Both the position numbers and the translations under genes were made by a program. A stretch of DNA of 64,000 nt from Rhodobacteraceae bacterium HLUCCA08 (lineage in GTDB: Bacteria; Pseudomonadota; Alphaproteobacteria; Rhodobacterales; Rhodobacteraceae): contig LJSF01000028.1 of NCBI GenBank assembly GCA_001314655.1, positions 46,347 through 110,346 of the forward strand, given 5' to 3'. Numbering within the stretch: position 1 is the stretch's first letter; each line of letters opens with the position of its first letter. This document shows positions 26,539 through 35,216 of this stretch, in pieces. The notes beneath the pieces were generated by a model, which saw nothing but the letters and a program-made list of their open reading frames with translations, was not told where the DNA came from and made no database searches.

Positions 26539-27648
26539 TTGACCGAACAGACCCCACGGCTGGAAATCCGCAACATCACCCGCACCTTCGGAGGGCGCCG
26601 GGTGGTCGATGACGTGTCGTTGCGGCTGGGTCCGGGGCAGGTCACCTGTCTGCTGGGGCCGTCGGGCTGCGGCAAGTCGACGACCTTGCGGATCATCGCC
26701 GGGGTCGAGATGCAGGACAGCGGCACGATCTGGGCCGATGGAGAACTGGTCTGCGACACGGTGTTCCGCGTGCCCCCCGAAGGGCGCGGGATCGGGCTGA
26801 TGTTCCAGGATTTCGCGCTGTTCCCGCATCTGGACGTGGCCGGCAATGTCGCCTTCGGCCTGGGCGGGACCAAGGACGCCAAGCGGGCCCGGGTCGAGGA
26901 ATTGCTCGAACGGGTCGGCATGTCGGCCCATATCCACGCCTATCCGCACGAATTGTCGGGCGGCGAACAGCAGCGCGTCGCCCTGGCCCGGGCGCTGGCG
27001 CCGCGGCCGCGGATCATGCTGATGGACGAGCCGTTCTCGGGGCTCGACGACCGGTTGCGCGACGAGATCCGGGACGAAACGCTCGATGTGCTCAAGGCCG
27101 AAGGCGCCGCGGTCCTGCTGGTCACCCATGAACCGGCCGAGGCGATGCGCATGGCCGACGAAATCGCCCTGATGCGCGACGGCCGGATCGTCCAGCAGGG
27201 CGCGCCCTACAATATCTACAATACCCCGGCAGACCGCCAGGCGGCGGCGTTTTTCAGCGATATCAACGCGATAGAGGGCGTTGTCAAAGGGGCCCTGACG
27301 GATACGCCCTTTGGCCAGTTCCTGACCCCGGGTTTCCCCGATGGCGCCGCGGTCGAAATCGTGGTGCGGCCCCAGCACCTCAAGATCGACCTGGACCGGG
27401 CCGGCAAGGGGCCGAACCCGACCCTGGCCGACGGCACCGCCGCGCGGGGCGAGGTGACGCGGGCGCGGTTCATGGGCTCCGAAAGCCTGGTCGAATTGCG
27501 GATGGATTACGGTGGGCGGCTGGTGGCCAAGGTGCCGTCGGTATTCCTGCCGCGCGCCGGCACGCCGCTGTGGATCATGATCCGCCGCGACCGCTGCTTC
27601 GTCTTTCCCAGCCCGGGCCGCACCGGTCAGCCGGCCGCGCCGCGGTAA
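26539..27648 (+). CDS. ABC transporter ATP-binding protein, FbpC/AfuC-like (no partner genes nearby)
   Basis: 369 residues from a TTG start at 26539; the start is uncertain because no in-frame ATG exists near the domain edge. Walker A is GPSGCGKST (40-48), the signature LSGGEQQRVALARAL is near 137, and Walker B is IMLMDEP. After the ATPase domain a TOBE-like C-terminal region (about 290-360) includes VVRPQHLKI, as in ferric-iron, spermidine or sulfate importers. No permease or binding-protein gene is adjacent, so the substrate cannot be named. It overlaps the convergent regulator gene by 22 nt. Confidence 0.8.
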   Translation: MTEQTPRLEIRNITRTFGGRRVVDDVSLRLGPGQVTCLLGPSGCGKSTTLRIIAGVEMQDSGTIWADGELVCDTVFRVPPEGRGIGLMFQDFALFPHLDVAGNVAFGLGGTKDAKRARVEELLERVGMSAHIHAYPHELSGGEQQRVALARALAPRPRIMLMDEPFSGLDDRLRDEIRDETLDVLKAEGAAVLLVTHEPAEAMRMADEIALMRDGRIVQQGAPYNIYNTPADRQAAAFFSDINAIEGVVKGALTDTPFGQFLTPGFPDGAAVEIVVRPQHLKIDLDRAGKGPNPTLADGTAARGEVTRARFMGSESLVELRMDYGGRLVAKVPSVFLPRAGTPLWIMIRRDRCFVFPSPGRTGQPAAPR

Positions 27649-28280
27649 TCGGCCAGCCGCTTGCCGGTTTCGTCGACAAAGAGGCTGGGCAGGGCGCGCA
27701 GGGCGGTCAGCCTGTCGATGCGCAATTCGTCGAACCGGCGCAGGGTTTCGCACCAGACCACCGCGGTCCAGAGCCGGCCCCAGTATTCCAGGGCCAGGGG
27801 TCGCACCGTCCGGTCGCGCCCCTCGATCGTGATCGCCAGTTTCTGCCGCGCCCGGATCGCCTGACGGATCCGCGGCAGGTGCTGGAATCCCCGGGCCGCG
27901 TCGGAAAAGGGATGCACCGCCAGCAGCGGCGGGGCCGGGCGGCCGATTTCGGGCAGGACCGCGTCGATCTTGGCCGCCAGGCTGCGCGCGGCCCCCGACA
28001 GGTCGGGATCGGCGGCCTGGCCCATGGCGGCCAGCGCGACATGCAGCGCCTCCATTTCCGCATTGGTCAGGTTCAGCGGCGGCAGGGTGATCGCGGCGGT
28101 GATGTGGTAGCCGACGCCGCGCTCGCCCTCGACCGGCACCCCCGAGGCGGCCAGCGTCTCCATGTCCCGGTAGATCGTGCGCAGCGACACGCCGGTGGCC
28201 CGGGCCAGGGCTTCGGCCTTGTGCAGATTGCCGCCCCTGAGCAGGCGAATCAAGGTCATCAACCGATCCGAACGGCGCAT
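27627..28280 (-). CDS. YafY-type HTH/WYL transcriptional regulator
   Basis: 217 residues. The N-terminal helix-turn-helix (SDRLMTLIRLLRGGNLHKAE, then GVSLRTIYRDMETLAASG, about 4-48) is of the HTH_11/DeoR type. The C-terminal half is a WYL-like ligand-binding domain (IEGRDRTVRPLALEYWGRLW near 155-175). Such proteins usually repress or activate neighbouring genes in response to a small ligand. TTGACA/TGTCA repeats lie upstream of its start and could be its own operator. Its 3' end overlaps the convergent ABC gene. Confidence 0.88.
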   Translation of the reverse strand: MRRSDRLMTLIRLLRGGNLHKAEALARATGVSLRTIYRDMETLAASGVPVEGERGVGYHITAAITLPPLNLTNAEMEALHVALAAMGQAADPDLSGAARSLAAKIDAVLPEIGRPAPPLLAVHPFSDAARGFQHLPRIRQAIRARQKLAITIEGRDRTVRPLALEYWGRLWTAVVWCETLRRFDELRIDRLTALRALPSLFVDETGKRLADYRGAAG

Positions 28281-28305
28281 GGCGGCCCTCCCTTTGGCGG
28301 GAGTT

Positions 28306-28340
28306 TTGACAAAAATTCGTCAGTTGACAAGATCGTGTCA
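28306..28340. promoter_or_regulatory. Repeated TTGACA and TGACA/TGTCA dyad, possible operator
   Basis: TTGACA occurs at 28306-28311 and again at 28324-28329. The second forms a dyad, TGACA-N6-TGTCA (28325-28340). The block lies 26-60 nt upstream of the WYL regulator start and upstream of tatA. It could be an autoregulatory site, a promoter element for tatA, or both. No good -10 box is placed, so the call is tentative. The remaining gap up to 28474 holds nothing else I can support. Confidence 0.4.
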
Positions 28341-28474
28341 CGAAATCCCTGAAATCCCGTCGGACAGGGGCTTTGGGGCGTGATTCACCTCTTTCCAACC
28401 GGTGGGTTCGGGCCTAAAGCCGAGGCTCAGGAATTCAAACCGGGCGGCATCGCCCGAAGAGGCGGAGAAATACC

Positions 28475-28723
28475 ATGATGACACTCACCGGCGCGCCCGA
28501 GCTTGCGTTCATCCAGAATGTCGGGCCGATGGGGGCGATCCTGATCGCCGTGGTGGTCCTGGTCCTGTTCGGCCGTGGCAAGATTTCCAGCATGATGGGC
28601 GAGGTCGGCAAGGGCATCAGCTCGTTCAAGAAGGGCGTCGAGGACGGCAAGAAGGAGGTCGAGGACCAGACCGCCGAGGCCGCCCGCGACGTCACCCCCG
28701 AGGACGACAAGGACAAGGCCTGA
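28475..28723 (+). CDS. tatA: Sec-independent translocase subunit TatA
   Basis: 82 residues. TatA oligomers form the pore that exports folded proteins with twin-arginine signals. The membrane helix ([17 protein letters not shown], about 20-36) carries the FGRGK hinge, then the amphipathic helix ([19 protein letters not shown]) and an acidic tail. The N-terminus before the helix is about a dozen residues longer than I expect for TatA, with no good internal start. GGCGGAG lies upstream of the double ATG (28475/28478). Confidence 0.93.
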   Translation: MMTLTGAPELAFIQNVGPMGAILIAVVVLVLFGRGKISSMMGEVGKGISSFKKGVEDGKKEVEDQTAEAARDVTPEDDKDKA

Positions 28724-28744
28724 TCGGGCCCCGGGAGTCGCGCG

Positions 28745-29179
28745 ATGTTCGACCTGGGCTGGACCGAGCTTCTGGTGATCGGCGTGGTCGCGCTGATCGT
28801 GGTGGGCCCCAAGGACCTGCCGCAATTGTTCCGTGCCGTCGGCCGCTTCACCGGCAAGGCCCGGTCGATGGCGCGCGAATTCAGCTCGGCGATGAATGCG
28901 GCCGCCGACGAGGCCGGGATGAAGGACATCCAGAAGACGATCAACGCCGCCGCCGACCCGGCCAAGGCGGCCGGCCAGAGCCTGCGTCAGGCGACCAGCG
29001 ACATCACCAGGTCCGCCTCTGCGCGCGGCCCCGAACGCAAGGCGCAGGCCGACAAGACCCCCGCCCAGAGCGCCGGGGGCGCCGAAGACCCGCTTGACCG
29101 CGCGGCGGGGGTGGCGGCCGCCGCCGCCGATGCGCCGGGCAAGGCCCCGGCGGACCCGCCCAAGGACAGACCCGCATGA
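28745..29179 (+). CDS. tatB: Sec-independent translocase subunit TatB
   Basis: 144 residues. The N-terminal helix [30 protein letters not shown] has the TatB-type glutamate and the GPKDLP turn, followed by a long amphipathic helix and a variable Ala/Pro/Lys tail. TatB forms the receptor complex with TatC for twin-arginine signals. The stop overlaps the tatC ATG. Confidence 0.94.
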   Translation: MFDLGWTELLVIGVVALIVVGPKDLPQLFRAVGRFTGKARSMAREFSSAMNAAADEAGMKDIQKTINAAADPAKAAGQSLRQATSDITRSASARGPERKAQADKTPAQSAGGAEDPLDRAAGVAAAAADAPGKAPADPPKDRPA

Positions 29180-30054
29180 GCGCGACCGAGACCCGGGACG
29201 ATATCGACGACAGCTCGGCCCCGCTGATCGAACACCTGGCCGAATTGCGCACCCGCCTGATCCGGGCGGCCCTGGCGTTTTCGCTGGGCATGGTGCTGTG
29301 CTTCACCGTCTGGAACCCGATCTTCGATTTCCTGACCCGCCCGCTCTGTTCGGCCATGGCCGATCGCGGGATGGAGAATTGCGGCCTGATCCTGATCAAG
29401 CTGCAGGAAGGGTTCTTCGTCGCGGTGTCGATCTCGCTTCTGGGCGGGCTGGTGCTGGGCTTTCCGATCATCTCCTACCAGCTATGGCGTTTCGTGGCGC
29501 CGGGGCTCTATCGGTCTGAAAAGAATGCGTTTCTGCCGTTCCTGGTCGCCTCTCCGGCGATGTTTTTCCTGGGCGCGGCCTTTGCCTATTACGTGGTCAC
29601 GCCGCTGGCCTTCGACTTTTTCCTCGGCTTCCAGCAACCCGGATCGGTGCTGGACGAGGGCGCGGTCGAGAACGCCACCGCCGGCATCGCCTTCCAGGGC
29701 TCGGCCGGAGAATACCTGTCGCTGACGATCAAGTTCATCGTCGCCTTCGGGCTGTGTTTCCAGCTTCCGGTGCTGCTGACCCTGATGGGCAAGGCCGGGC
29801 TTGTCGGGGCCGAGGGGCTGCGCAACGTGCGCAAATACGCGGTGGTCGGCATCCTGGTGCTGGCCGCTCTGGTGACACCGCCGGACGTGATCACCCAGGT
29901 GATCCTGTTCGTCGTGGTCTATGGCCTCTACGAGATATCGATCTTCCTGGTCGGCCGGGTCGAACGCCGGCGCGAGGCGCAGCTGAAGAAAGACGGGCTG
30001 TGGTTCGAGGACGAGGACGACCAAGGCGACGCGACCGACGAGGACAAGGCGTGA
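29176..30054 (+). CDS. tatC: Sec-independent translocase subunit TatC
   Basis: 292 residues, six membrane helices. Conserved regions are [15 protein letters not shown] near the N-terminus, the [16 protein letters not shown] loop and [12 protein letters not shown]. It is the main receptor for twin-arginine signal peptides. The tail is longer and acidic ([13 protein letters not shown]). The 3' end overlaps the DUF815 gene start (GTGA), giving a four-gene tatABC-DUF815 unit. Confidence 0.96.
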   Translation: MSATETRDDIDDSSAPLIEHLAELRTRLIRAALAFSLGMVLCFTVWNPIFDFLTRPLCSAMADRGMENCGLILIKLQEGFFVAVSISLLGGLVLGFPIISYQLWRFVAPGLYRSEKNAFLPFLVASPAMFFLGAAFAYYVVTPLAFDFFLGFQQPGSVLDEGAVENATAGIAFQGSAGEYLSLTIKFIVAFGLCFQLPVLLTLMGKAGLVGAEGLRNVRKYAVVGILVLAALVTPPDVITQVILFVVVYGLYEISIFLVGRVERRREAQLKKDGLWFEDEDDQGDATDEDKA

Positions 30055-30887
30055 GCGACCCGCTTGAGCGGATCGCCGCGGCGCTGGACCGGATCGCCCC
30101 GCCGCCGGCACCGGCGCCGGATTTCTCTGTCGCGTCGGGCTTTGTCTGGCACGTGGAGCCGGACCGGCTGGCGCCCGTGTCGACCGTCAACCGGGTCGCT
30201 CTGCCGCTGCTGGTGGGCATCGACCGCGCACGCGATACCCTGCTGGCCAATACCCGCCGCTTCGCCGCCGGATTGCCCGCCAACAATGCCCTGCTCTGGG
30301 GCGCGCGCGGGATGGGAAAGTCAAGCTTGGTCAAGGCGATCCACGGCGCAGTCGAGGTCGATCACCCGGGTCTGAAACTGATCGAGATCCAGCGCGAGGA
30401 CCTGCCCTCGATCGGACGGTGCCTGGCGCTGCTGCGCGGCCGGACAGAGCGCTTCGTGCTGTTCTGCGACGACCTGTCGTTTTCCCATGACGACGCCCAT
30501 TACAAGTCGCTCAAGGCGGTGCTGGATGGCGGGATCGAGGGGCGGCCGGACAATGTGGTGCTTTATGCCACGTCGAACCGGCGCCATCTGATGCCGCGGG
30601 ACATGATCGAAAACGAACGCTCCAGCGCGATCAGCCCGTCGGAAGCGGTCGAGGAAAAGGTATCGCTGAGTGACCGGTTCGGGCTGTGGCTGGGGTTTCA
30701 TCCCTGCGACCAGGACGAATACCTGGCGATGATCCGCGGCTATTGCGATGCCTACGGGGTGCGGATCGACGACGCGACGCTGCGGGCCGAGGCGGTGGAA
30801 TGGCAGGCCACCCGAGGGGCGCGGTCCGGTCGGGTGGCCTGGCAATTCTTCACCGATCTGGCCGGTCGCCATGGCGTCGCGATCTGA
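30051..30887 (+). CDS. DUF815-family AAA-type ATPase
   Basis: 278 residues from a GTG that overlaps the tatC stop. Walker A is [13 protein letters not shown] (about 84-96). The acidic Walker B region is [11 protein letters not shown] (about 135-145), with sensor-like [15 protein letters not shown] near 166-180. This matches DUF815 (COG2607), predicted ATPases of unknown function. Direct coupling to tatC suggests co-expression with protein export, but a functional link is inference. The stop codon overlaps a 24-bp palindrome. Confidence 0.88.
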   Translation: MSDPLERIAAALDRIAPPPAPAPDFSVASGFVWHVEPDRLAPVSTVNRVALPLLVGIDRARDTLLANTRRFAAGLPANNALLWGARGMGKSSLVKAIHGAVEVDHPGLKLIEIQREDLPSIGRCLALLRGRTERFVLFCDDLSFSHDDAHYKSLKAVLDGGIEGRPDNVVLYATSNRRHLMPRDMIENERSSAISPSEAVEEKVSLSDRFGLWLGFHPCDQDEYLAMIRGYCDAYGVRIDDATLRAEAVEWQATRGARSGRVAWQFFTDLAGRHGVAI

Positions 30888-30909
30888 ACGAATTTACGTA
30901 AATTCGTTC
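30886..30909. repeat. Perfect 24-bp palindrome, copy 2 of the AATTTACGTAAATT family
   Basis: Its first bases are the last two of the DUF815 stop codon. The arms GAACG and CGTTC flank the common core AATTTACGTAAATT without mismatch, centred between 30897 and 30898. At 30919-30929 lies GAATGACGTAA, the reverse complement of the element next to copy 1 (2199-2209). It sits between converging genes. Confidence 0.85.
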
Positions 30910-30941
30910 GTCCGACCAGAATGACGTAATTTTGATCGTCC

Positions 30942-32129
30942 CTAGGGCAGGTAATCGGCCGGGTTGACGCTGTCGCGGCCGTCGCGGACCTCGAAATGCA
31001 GGAAGCCGGCATTGCTGACCTGGCCGATGGTCTGGCCCTGGCTGACCGTATCGCCACGCTCCACCGTCAATCCCTGCAGGTTCATGTAGACGCTCAGGAT
31101 CGTGCCGGTATGGCGCATGACGATGAACTGTTCGCCCGAGGCGGTTTCGCTGACCGCGGCGACGGTGCCCTGGGCTGCGGCCTTGACCGGAGTGTCGGCG
31201 CCGGCGTCGATGTCGATGCCCTCGTTGCGGGGCGGGTTGTAGTCACGGATGATCGGGCCGGCGACCGGCAGGATGAACGGCGCCGAGGTCGCGGGCGCCG
31301 CGGTCCCGACATCGGGGGCGGGCGGGAGGTCCTCGGTCTCGGCGGCGGTCGAGGTCGTGTCGTCTTCGGGCAGCGGCTGGCTGGCGCTGGGCGGTGTCGG
31401 GGTCGGGGTGCCGGTGCCCGGGGAGGTGGCGCTGTCCGTCCGGGGCGGCGGGGCCGCGCCGGCGACCGGGATGATCAGCTGCTGGCCTTCGCGCACGCCC
31501 AGATCGGTGCCAAGCCCGTTCCATTCCCCCAGCGCCTGCACCGGCACATCATAGAGCCGGGCGATGGAATAGGCGGTTTCGCCACGCCGGACCTGGTGAC
31601 GGACCGGTTCGGCTGCGGTTTGTGCGGACTGCGCCGCGGCGTCGGGCTGGGTCGCGGCGGGCTGTTGCGGACCGGCCCGGTCGATCGCATCCGAGGCCAG
31701 CGTGGTCACGTCGATCTGCGCCGGCGGCTGCAGCGGGCCGGTGGTCACGGCGCCGGTGGCGGGCGAGGGTTCGGCGACCCGGGACGGCAGGGAGACGATT
31801 TCGTCGCGCCGCAGCGGCACGTCCGGGTCGATGCCGTTGTGCCGGGCCAGGGCGGTGGGGTCGAGCCCCAGCCGGGTCGCGATCTGACGCGCCGTTTCGC
31901 CCTGTTTGGCGACCACCACCTGATAGCCGGGATAGGAGATCACGCCGCGATCGTCCGGCGCCGGCCGGTTGGCCAGGTCAGCCGCCGCCTGCGAGGTGTC
32001 GAAGCCGCCGCCCAGGTTGCGCAGGTCCAGGTCGAAATTGCCGTCGTCGTCGCAAGCGGCCACAAACGCGAGGCCCGAGGTCGCGATGATCAGCGCGGTC
32101 CGGCGGGCGGAAAAGGGGGAAGCGGCCAT
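30942..32129 (-). CDS. nlpD: NlpD-like lipoprotein with two LysM and a degenerate LytM (M23) domain
   Basis: 395 residues. Lipoprotein signal with AFVAAC (Cys26). Two LysM peptidoglycan-binding domains lie at about 70-113 and 180-222. A long Pro/Thr/Ala linker follows, then a LytM domain at about 300-395. The LytM metal ligands appear lost: the HxxxD-type site reads NEGIDI, the YxH site SVYMNL and the HxH site FLH. This fits NlpD/EnvC proteins, which activate amidases for septum splitting rather than cutting peptidoglycan. The surE-pcm-nlpD order is the classical one. The ATG at 32129 is chosen for the signal peptide. Confidence 0.88.
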   Translation of the reverse strand: MAASPFSARRTALIIATSGLAFVAACDDDGNFDLDLRNLGGGFDTSQAAADLANRPAPDDRGVISYPGYQVVVAKQGETARQIATRLGLDPTALARHNGIDPDVPLRRDEIVSLPSRVAEPSPATGAVTTGPLQPPAQIDVTTLASDAIDRAGPQQPAATQPDAAAQSAQTAAEPVRHQVRRGETAYSIARLYDVPVQALGEWNGLGTDLGVREGQQLIIPVAGAAPPPRTDSATSPGTGTPTPTPPSASQPLPEDDTTSTAAETEDLPPAPDVGTAAPATSAPFILPVAGPIIRDYNPPRNEGIDIDAGADTPVKAAAQGTVAAVSETASGEQFIVMRHTGTILSVYMNLQGLTVERGDTVSQGQTIGQVSNAGFLHFEVRDGRDSVNPADYLP

Positions 32130-32195
32130 GGCTCTGTCCTCAATCGTCGCTGCGACGGCTCTGGCGGCCGCCGTCACGGGGGTTATACGCCGAAA

Positions 32196-32840
32196 TCATT
32201 CCTTGCCCAACCCCTCGAGCAAGGGAACGAAGCGGACCGGCAGCAATTCGGTGTAGTCGAAGCCGCCATCTTCCAGCCGCCGCACCCGGATCAGCGATTG
32301 CACGGCATCGGACTGACCCACCGGCAGGACCATGATCCCCCCGGGCTTGAGCTGCGCCAGCAGCGGACCGGGCGGATCCTCGGGGGCGGCCGTCACGATG
32401 ATCCGGTCGAAGGGCGCCTGGTCGGGCAGCCCGTGCGAGCCATCGGTGGTGACGGCGGTGATATTGGTCATGTTCAGACGTTCGAACAGCGCCCGCGCCT
32501 CGGTCACCAGGCGCTTGTAGCGGTCGACCGTATAGACCCGGCGCGCCAACTGGCTGAGGATCGCCGCCTGGTAGCCGCTCCCGGTGCCGATCTCGAGCAC
32601 CTTGTGGCGGGGCTGCACATCGAGCGCCTGGGTCATCAGACCGACGACCGAGGGTTGCGAAATCGTCTGGCCGCAGGCGATCGGCAGCGGCATGTCCTCG
32701 TAGGCGCGGTCGGCGAACAGGCCGGTGACGAAGTCGGCCCGGTCGATCCGCTCCATCGCGGTCAGCACCCGCTGATCGGTCAGCCCTTTCGAGCGCAGGG
32801 CGAACAGGAACCGCATCTTGGCCTCGGCGTCCCAGGTCAT
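32196..32840 (-). CDS. pcm: Protein-L-isoaspartate O-methyltransferase
   Basis: 214 residues. It methylates isoaspartyl residues in aged proteins with S-adenosylmethionine to start their repair. Typical stretches are DRADFV (about 33-38), [38 protein letters not shown] (SAM site, about 81-99) and [19 protein letters not shown]. The start ATG overlaps the end of surE by 4 nt. Confidence 0.94.
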   Translation of the reverse strand: MTWDAEAKMRFLFALRSKGLTDQRVLTAMERIDRADFVTGLFADRAYEDMPLPIACGQTISQPSVVGLMTQALDVQPRHKVLEIGTGSGYQAAILSQLARRVYTVDRYKRLVTEARALFERLNMTNITAVTTDGSHGLPDQAPFDRIIVTAAPEDPPGPLLAQLKPGGIMVLPVGQSDAVQSLIRVRRLEDGGFDYTELLPVRFVPLLEGLGKE

Positions 32841-33622
32841 TCGAGCGCCTTTCGCAGCGGGGCGAGCGCGTCATGGGCGGTCAGGTCGGCCCGCATCGGC
32901 GTGACCGAGATATGGCCCGCAAGGTTCACCGCCGCATCGGTGCCCGGTGCGGTGACGATGTCCTGGCGGCCGCCCTTGATCCACAGGAACCGCCGGCCCG
33001 AGGGTGAATGGGTGGGTTCGACCGCGAAACAGGTCCCCTGCCGGAACCCCTGCGCGGCGACCTTCAGCCCCGCGACCCGATCCGCCGGCACGGGCGGAAA
33101 ATTCACGTTGTAGAACAGCCGGTAAGGCGCGTCGTCCCAATGGCCGTGATCCAGCAGCTTGCGGATCGTCGGCACGCCGTGCTGGGCGGCGGCCGCGAAC
33201 GGGTCGGCTTCGCGGATATTGTCGGGGCCCAGATATTGCGACAGGGCGATGGCGGGCAGGCCCTGCAGTGCCGCCTCCATCGCGCCGCCGATCGTGCCGG
33301 AATAGAGCGTGTTTTCGGCCGCGTTGTTGCCGCGGTTGACACCCGACAGCACCAGGTCGGGCGGGGCATCGGCCATCACGTCATGGATCGCGGCCAACAC
33401 GCAATCGGCCGGGCTGCCCTCGGCGGCATAGCGGCGCTCGTCCAGCCGGGCGATCATCGTCGGATGGGTGTAGGAGATGCAATGCCCGACGCCGGATTGT
33501 TCGAAGGCCGGGGCAACGGTCCAGACTTCGCCCCCGTCGCCGGCGATTTCGGTGGCGATACGGTGCAGCACGGTCAGGCCGGGGGCGTTGATGCCGTCGT
33601 CATTTGTGATGAGAATGCGCAT
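32837..33622 (-). CDS. surE: 5'/3'-nucleotidase SurE
   Basis: 261 residues. A metal-dependent nucleotidase. The N-terminal [16 protein letters not shown] carries the DD metal pair, and [23 protein letters not shown] the SGxNxG and phosphate-site residues. The ATG at 33622 is chosen because the family starts with this strand; upstream open frame is not SurE-like. First gene of surE-pcm-nlpD. Confidence 0.95.
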   Translation of the reverse strand: MRILITNDDGINAPGLTVLHRIATEIAGDGGEVWTVAPAFEQSGVGHCISYTHPTMIARLDERRYAAEGSPADCVLAAIHDVMADAPPDLVLSGVNRGNNAAENTLYSGTIGGAMEAALQGLPAIALSQYLGPDNIREADPFAAAAQHGVPTIRKLLDHGHWDDAPYRLFYNVNFPPVPADRVAGLKVAAQGFRQGTCFAVEPTHSPSGRRFLWIKGGRQDIVTAPGTDAAVNLAGHISVTPMRADLTAHDALAPLRKALE

Positions 33623-33739
33623 CGCTTCGGCCCCTGTTTGGGCCGTGATAGGGCAGGCCGGGGCGGGCGGCAAGGTGGTGCGCCCGCCGGGCGGGCAGGG
33701 CGTGGCGGCGCTGCAATGACCGGGCCGGGGGCTGCGGGT

Positions 33740-34393
33740 TCAGTCTTGCGGATCCAGGATCCGCGGCAACAGGCGCGCGGCCTCGTCGGCGGGCTGGGCC
33801 AGGGCGCTGCGATCCTCGCCCGGGTGGAACTTGGCGCGCAGGGCGGTGGCCATCGGGCGCGGTTCCAGGATCCGGACCTGCGGGCCGGTCCGAACGGTTT
33901 CCGCGGCCCAGGAGCGGGCCAGGGCGATCTGCGCGGCCTTGCTGCTGCCATAGGCGCCGTGGAACGCCTCTCCGCCCCGGGGGTCGTCGAAGAACACCGC
34001 CCGCCCGGTCCGGCCCAGCAGCGGCGCGACATAGGTGATCAGCCGCGCGGTGGCGAGGTGGTTGACCGCCGAGGTGCGCTCGACCTCTTTCAGCGCCGCA
34101 TGGGCGATGGGCGACAGCGGGCTGGGCTGCACCGCCGTGTGCAGCCAGAGCGCCAGCCCGCCCCAGCGGTCGTGGATCGACCGGCACAGCTGCTGCATGG
34201 CGGCATCGGTGGTGATGTCCATCGGCGCCAGCGTCGCCTCGCCGCCGGCGGCGCGGATGCGGTCGTCAAGCTCTTCGAGAGCGCCGGTGGTGCGGGCCAC
34301 GGCGACGATGTGATGGGTCGGGGCCAGGGCTTCGGCCAGGGCGGCGCCAAGGCCGCGGCTGGCCCCGGTGATGAGGGCGATCGCTTGGGTCAT
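33740..34393 (-). CDS. SDR family oxidoreductase
   Basis: 217 residues. The coenzyme motif TGASRGLGAALAEAL (9-23) and the catalytic YGSSKAAQ are both present, so unlike the SDR at 25688 this one should be active. The usual NAG motif is changed to LWLHTAV. The protein is short for the family and ends soon after the substrate region. The substrate is unknown. It lies just upstream of surE on the same strand, separated by 117 nt with no recognisable promoter. Confidence 0.85.
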   Translation of the reverse strand: MTQAIALITGASRGLGAALAEALAPTHHIVAVARTTGALEELDDRIRAAGGEATLAPMDITTDAAMQQLCRSIHDRWGGLALWLHTAVQPSPLSPIAHAALKEVERTSAVNHLATARLITYVAPLLGRTGRAVFFDDPRGGEAFHGAYGSSKAAQIALARSWAAETVRTGPQVRILEPRPMATALRAKFHPGEDRSALAQPADEAARLLPRILDPQD

Positions 34394-34403
34394 GCTGCGC
34401 GCT

Positions 34404-34787
34404 TTAGGTCAGGGAACCGGGCAGCGCAATCCCGGCGTCGATCAGCCGGGCGGTCGTGATGTCGCGGATCAGCGCGTCGGCCAGGGGCGTTTCGGGGGTG
34501 AAGCGGATCGTGCCCTTGGCGATGGAATGGCCCGCCAGACGCGCGGCGAAGCGGCCGATCACATCGCCGTCGAAGGCGTAGAAGGCCAGATGCGCGGCCG
34601 TCGCCGCGTTGCCGACGATGACCTTGCCCTTGCCGGGCCCGGCGCGCCAGGCCGGGATGCCGTAGGACATCACCGCGCGCGCATCCGTCGGCAGGGTGCC
34701 GGCGATCGTCGCGCGCAGGTGCTGCAAGGCCCCGCGCCGGTCGGCCGGCAGGGCGGCAAGGTAGCTGTCGTGATCGGTCGCGGTCAT
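34404..34787 (-). CDS. DUF1801 (YdhG-like) protein
   Basis: 127 residues. It has the DUF1801 layout: an N-terminal YLAALPADRRGALQHLRATI helix, then AVMSYGIPAWRAGPGKG, HLAFYAFDG and the C-terminal GTIRFTPETPLADALIRDITTARL. The family is related to frataxin-like YdhG/Fra proteins suggested to help iron delivery, but this is not proven for this subgroup. It ends 10 nt before the SDR gene, so they are likely co-transcribed. Confidence 0.85.
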   Translation of the reverse strand: MTATDHDSYLAALPADRRGALQHLRATIAGTLPTDARAVMSYGIPAWRAGPGKGKVIVGNAATAAHLAFYAFDGDVIGRFAARLAGHSIAKGTIRFTPETPLADALIRDITTARLIDAGIALPGSLT

Positions 34788-34826
34788 GGGGCCATCTGAC
34801 CCGGCGCGGCGACCCCTGGCAAGAGG

Positions 34827-35084
34827 TCAGCCGCCGGGCAGGGTCAGCACCTGTTGACCGCCCGGCCGGCGCAGGATCACCCGGTCCTCGCCCACGGCCA
34901 GGACCTGTCCGGCGCGGCTGTCGTCACCGGGGGCGACGCGCAGGATGTCGCCGCTGGCCAGGCGCAGCAGGGCGCTGGCCCCCTCGGGTCCCGAAAGGAC
35001 GCCGATCAGGATGGTTTCGCTCAGCGGCACGGCGGCCTCGACCGTCGCCGCCGCGGCGGTGAATTCATTGGTGTCGTCGGACAT
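34827..35084 (-). CDS. Small protein with a PilP/GspC-like beta domain, unknown
   Basis: 85 residues from the ATG at 35084; the open frame extends upstream but without coding character. An acidic Ala/Thr-rich N-terminus precedes a beta-rich stretch (ILIGVLSGPEGASALLRL, then GDILRVAPGD and VILRRPGGQQVLTLPGG). This resembles the homology-region fold of PilP/GspC pilotins by eye only. There is no signal peptide or membrane helix. Its function is unknown. Confidence 0.6.
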   Translation of the reverse strand: MSDDTNEFTAAAATVEAAVPLSETILIGVLSGPEGASALLRLASGDILRVAPGDDSRAGQVLAVGEDRVILRRPGGQQVLTLPGG

Positions 35085-35216
35085 CGCTTGCCTCGTCGCG
35101 CCCCGGTTCGGCCGGGGCCATGTGTCGAAGCACGCCGCTTGCCAGTCCTGGCGGTCGGGGGAAAGCCCGGGTGGTGCGCGATGCCGCAATGCAGCGAAAA
35201 CCTGCCGATCAGGCGG

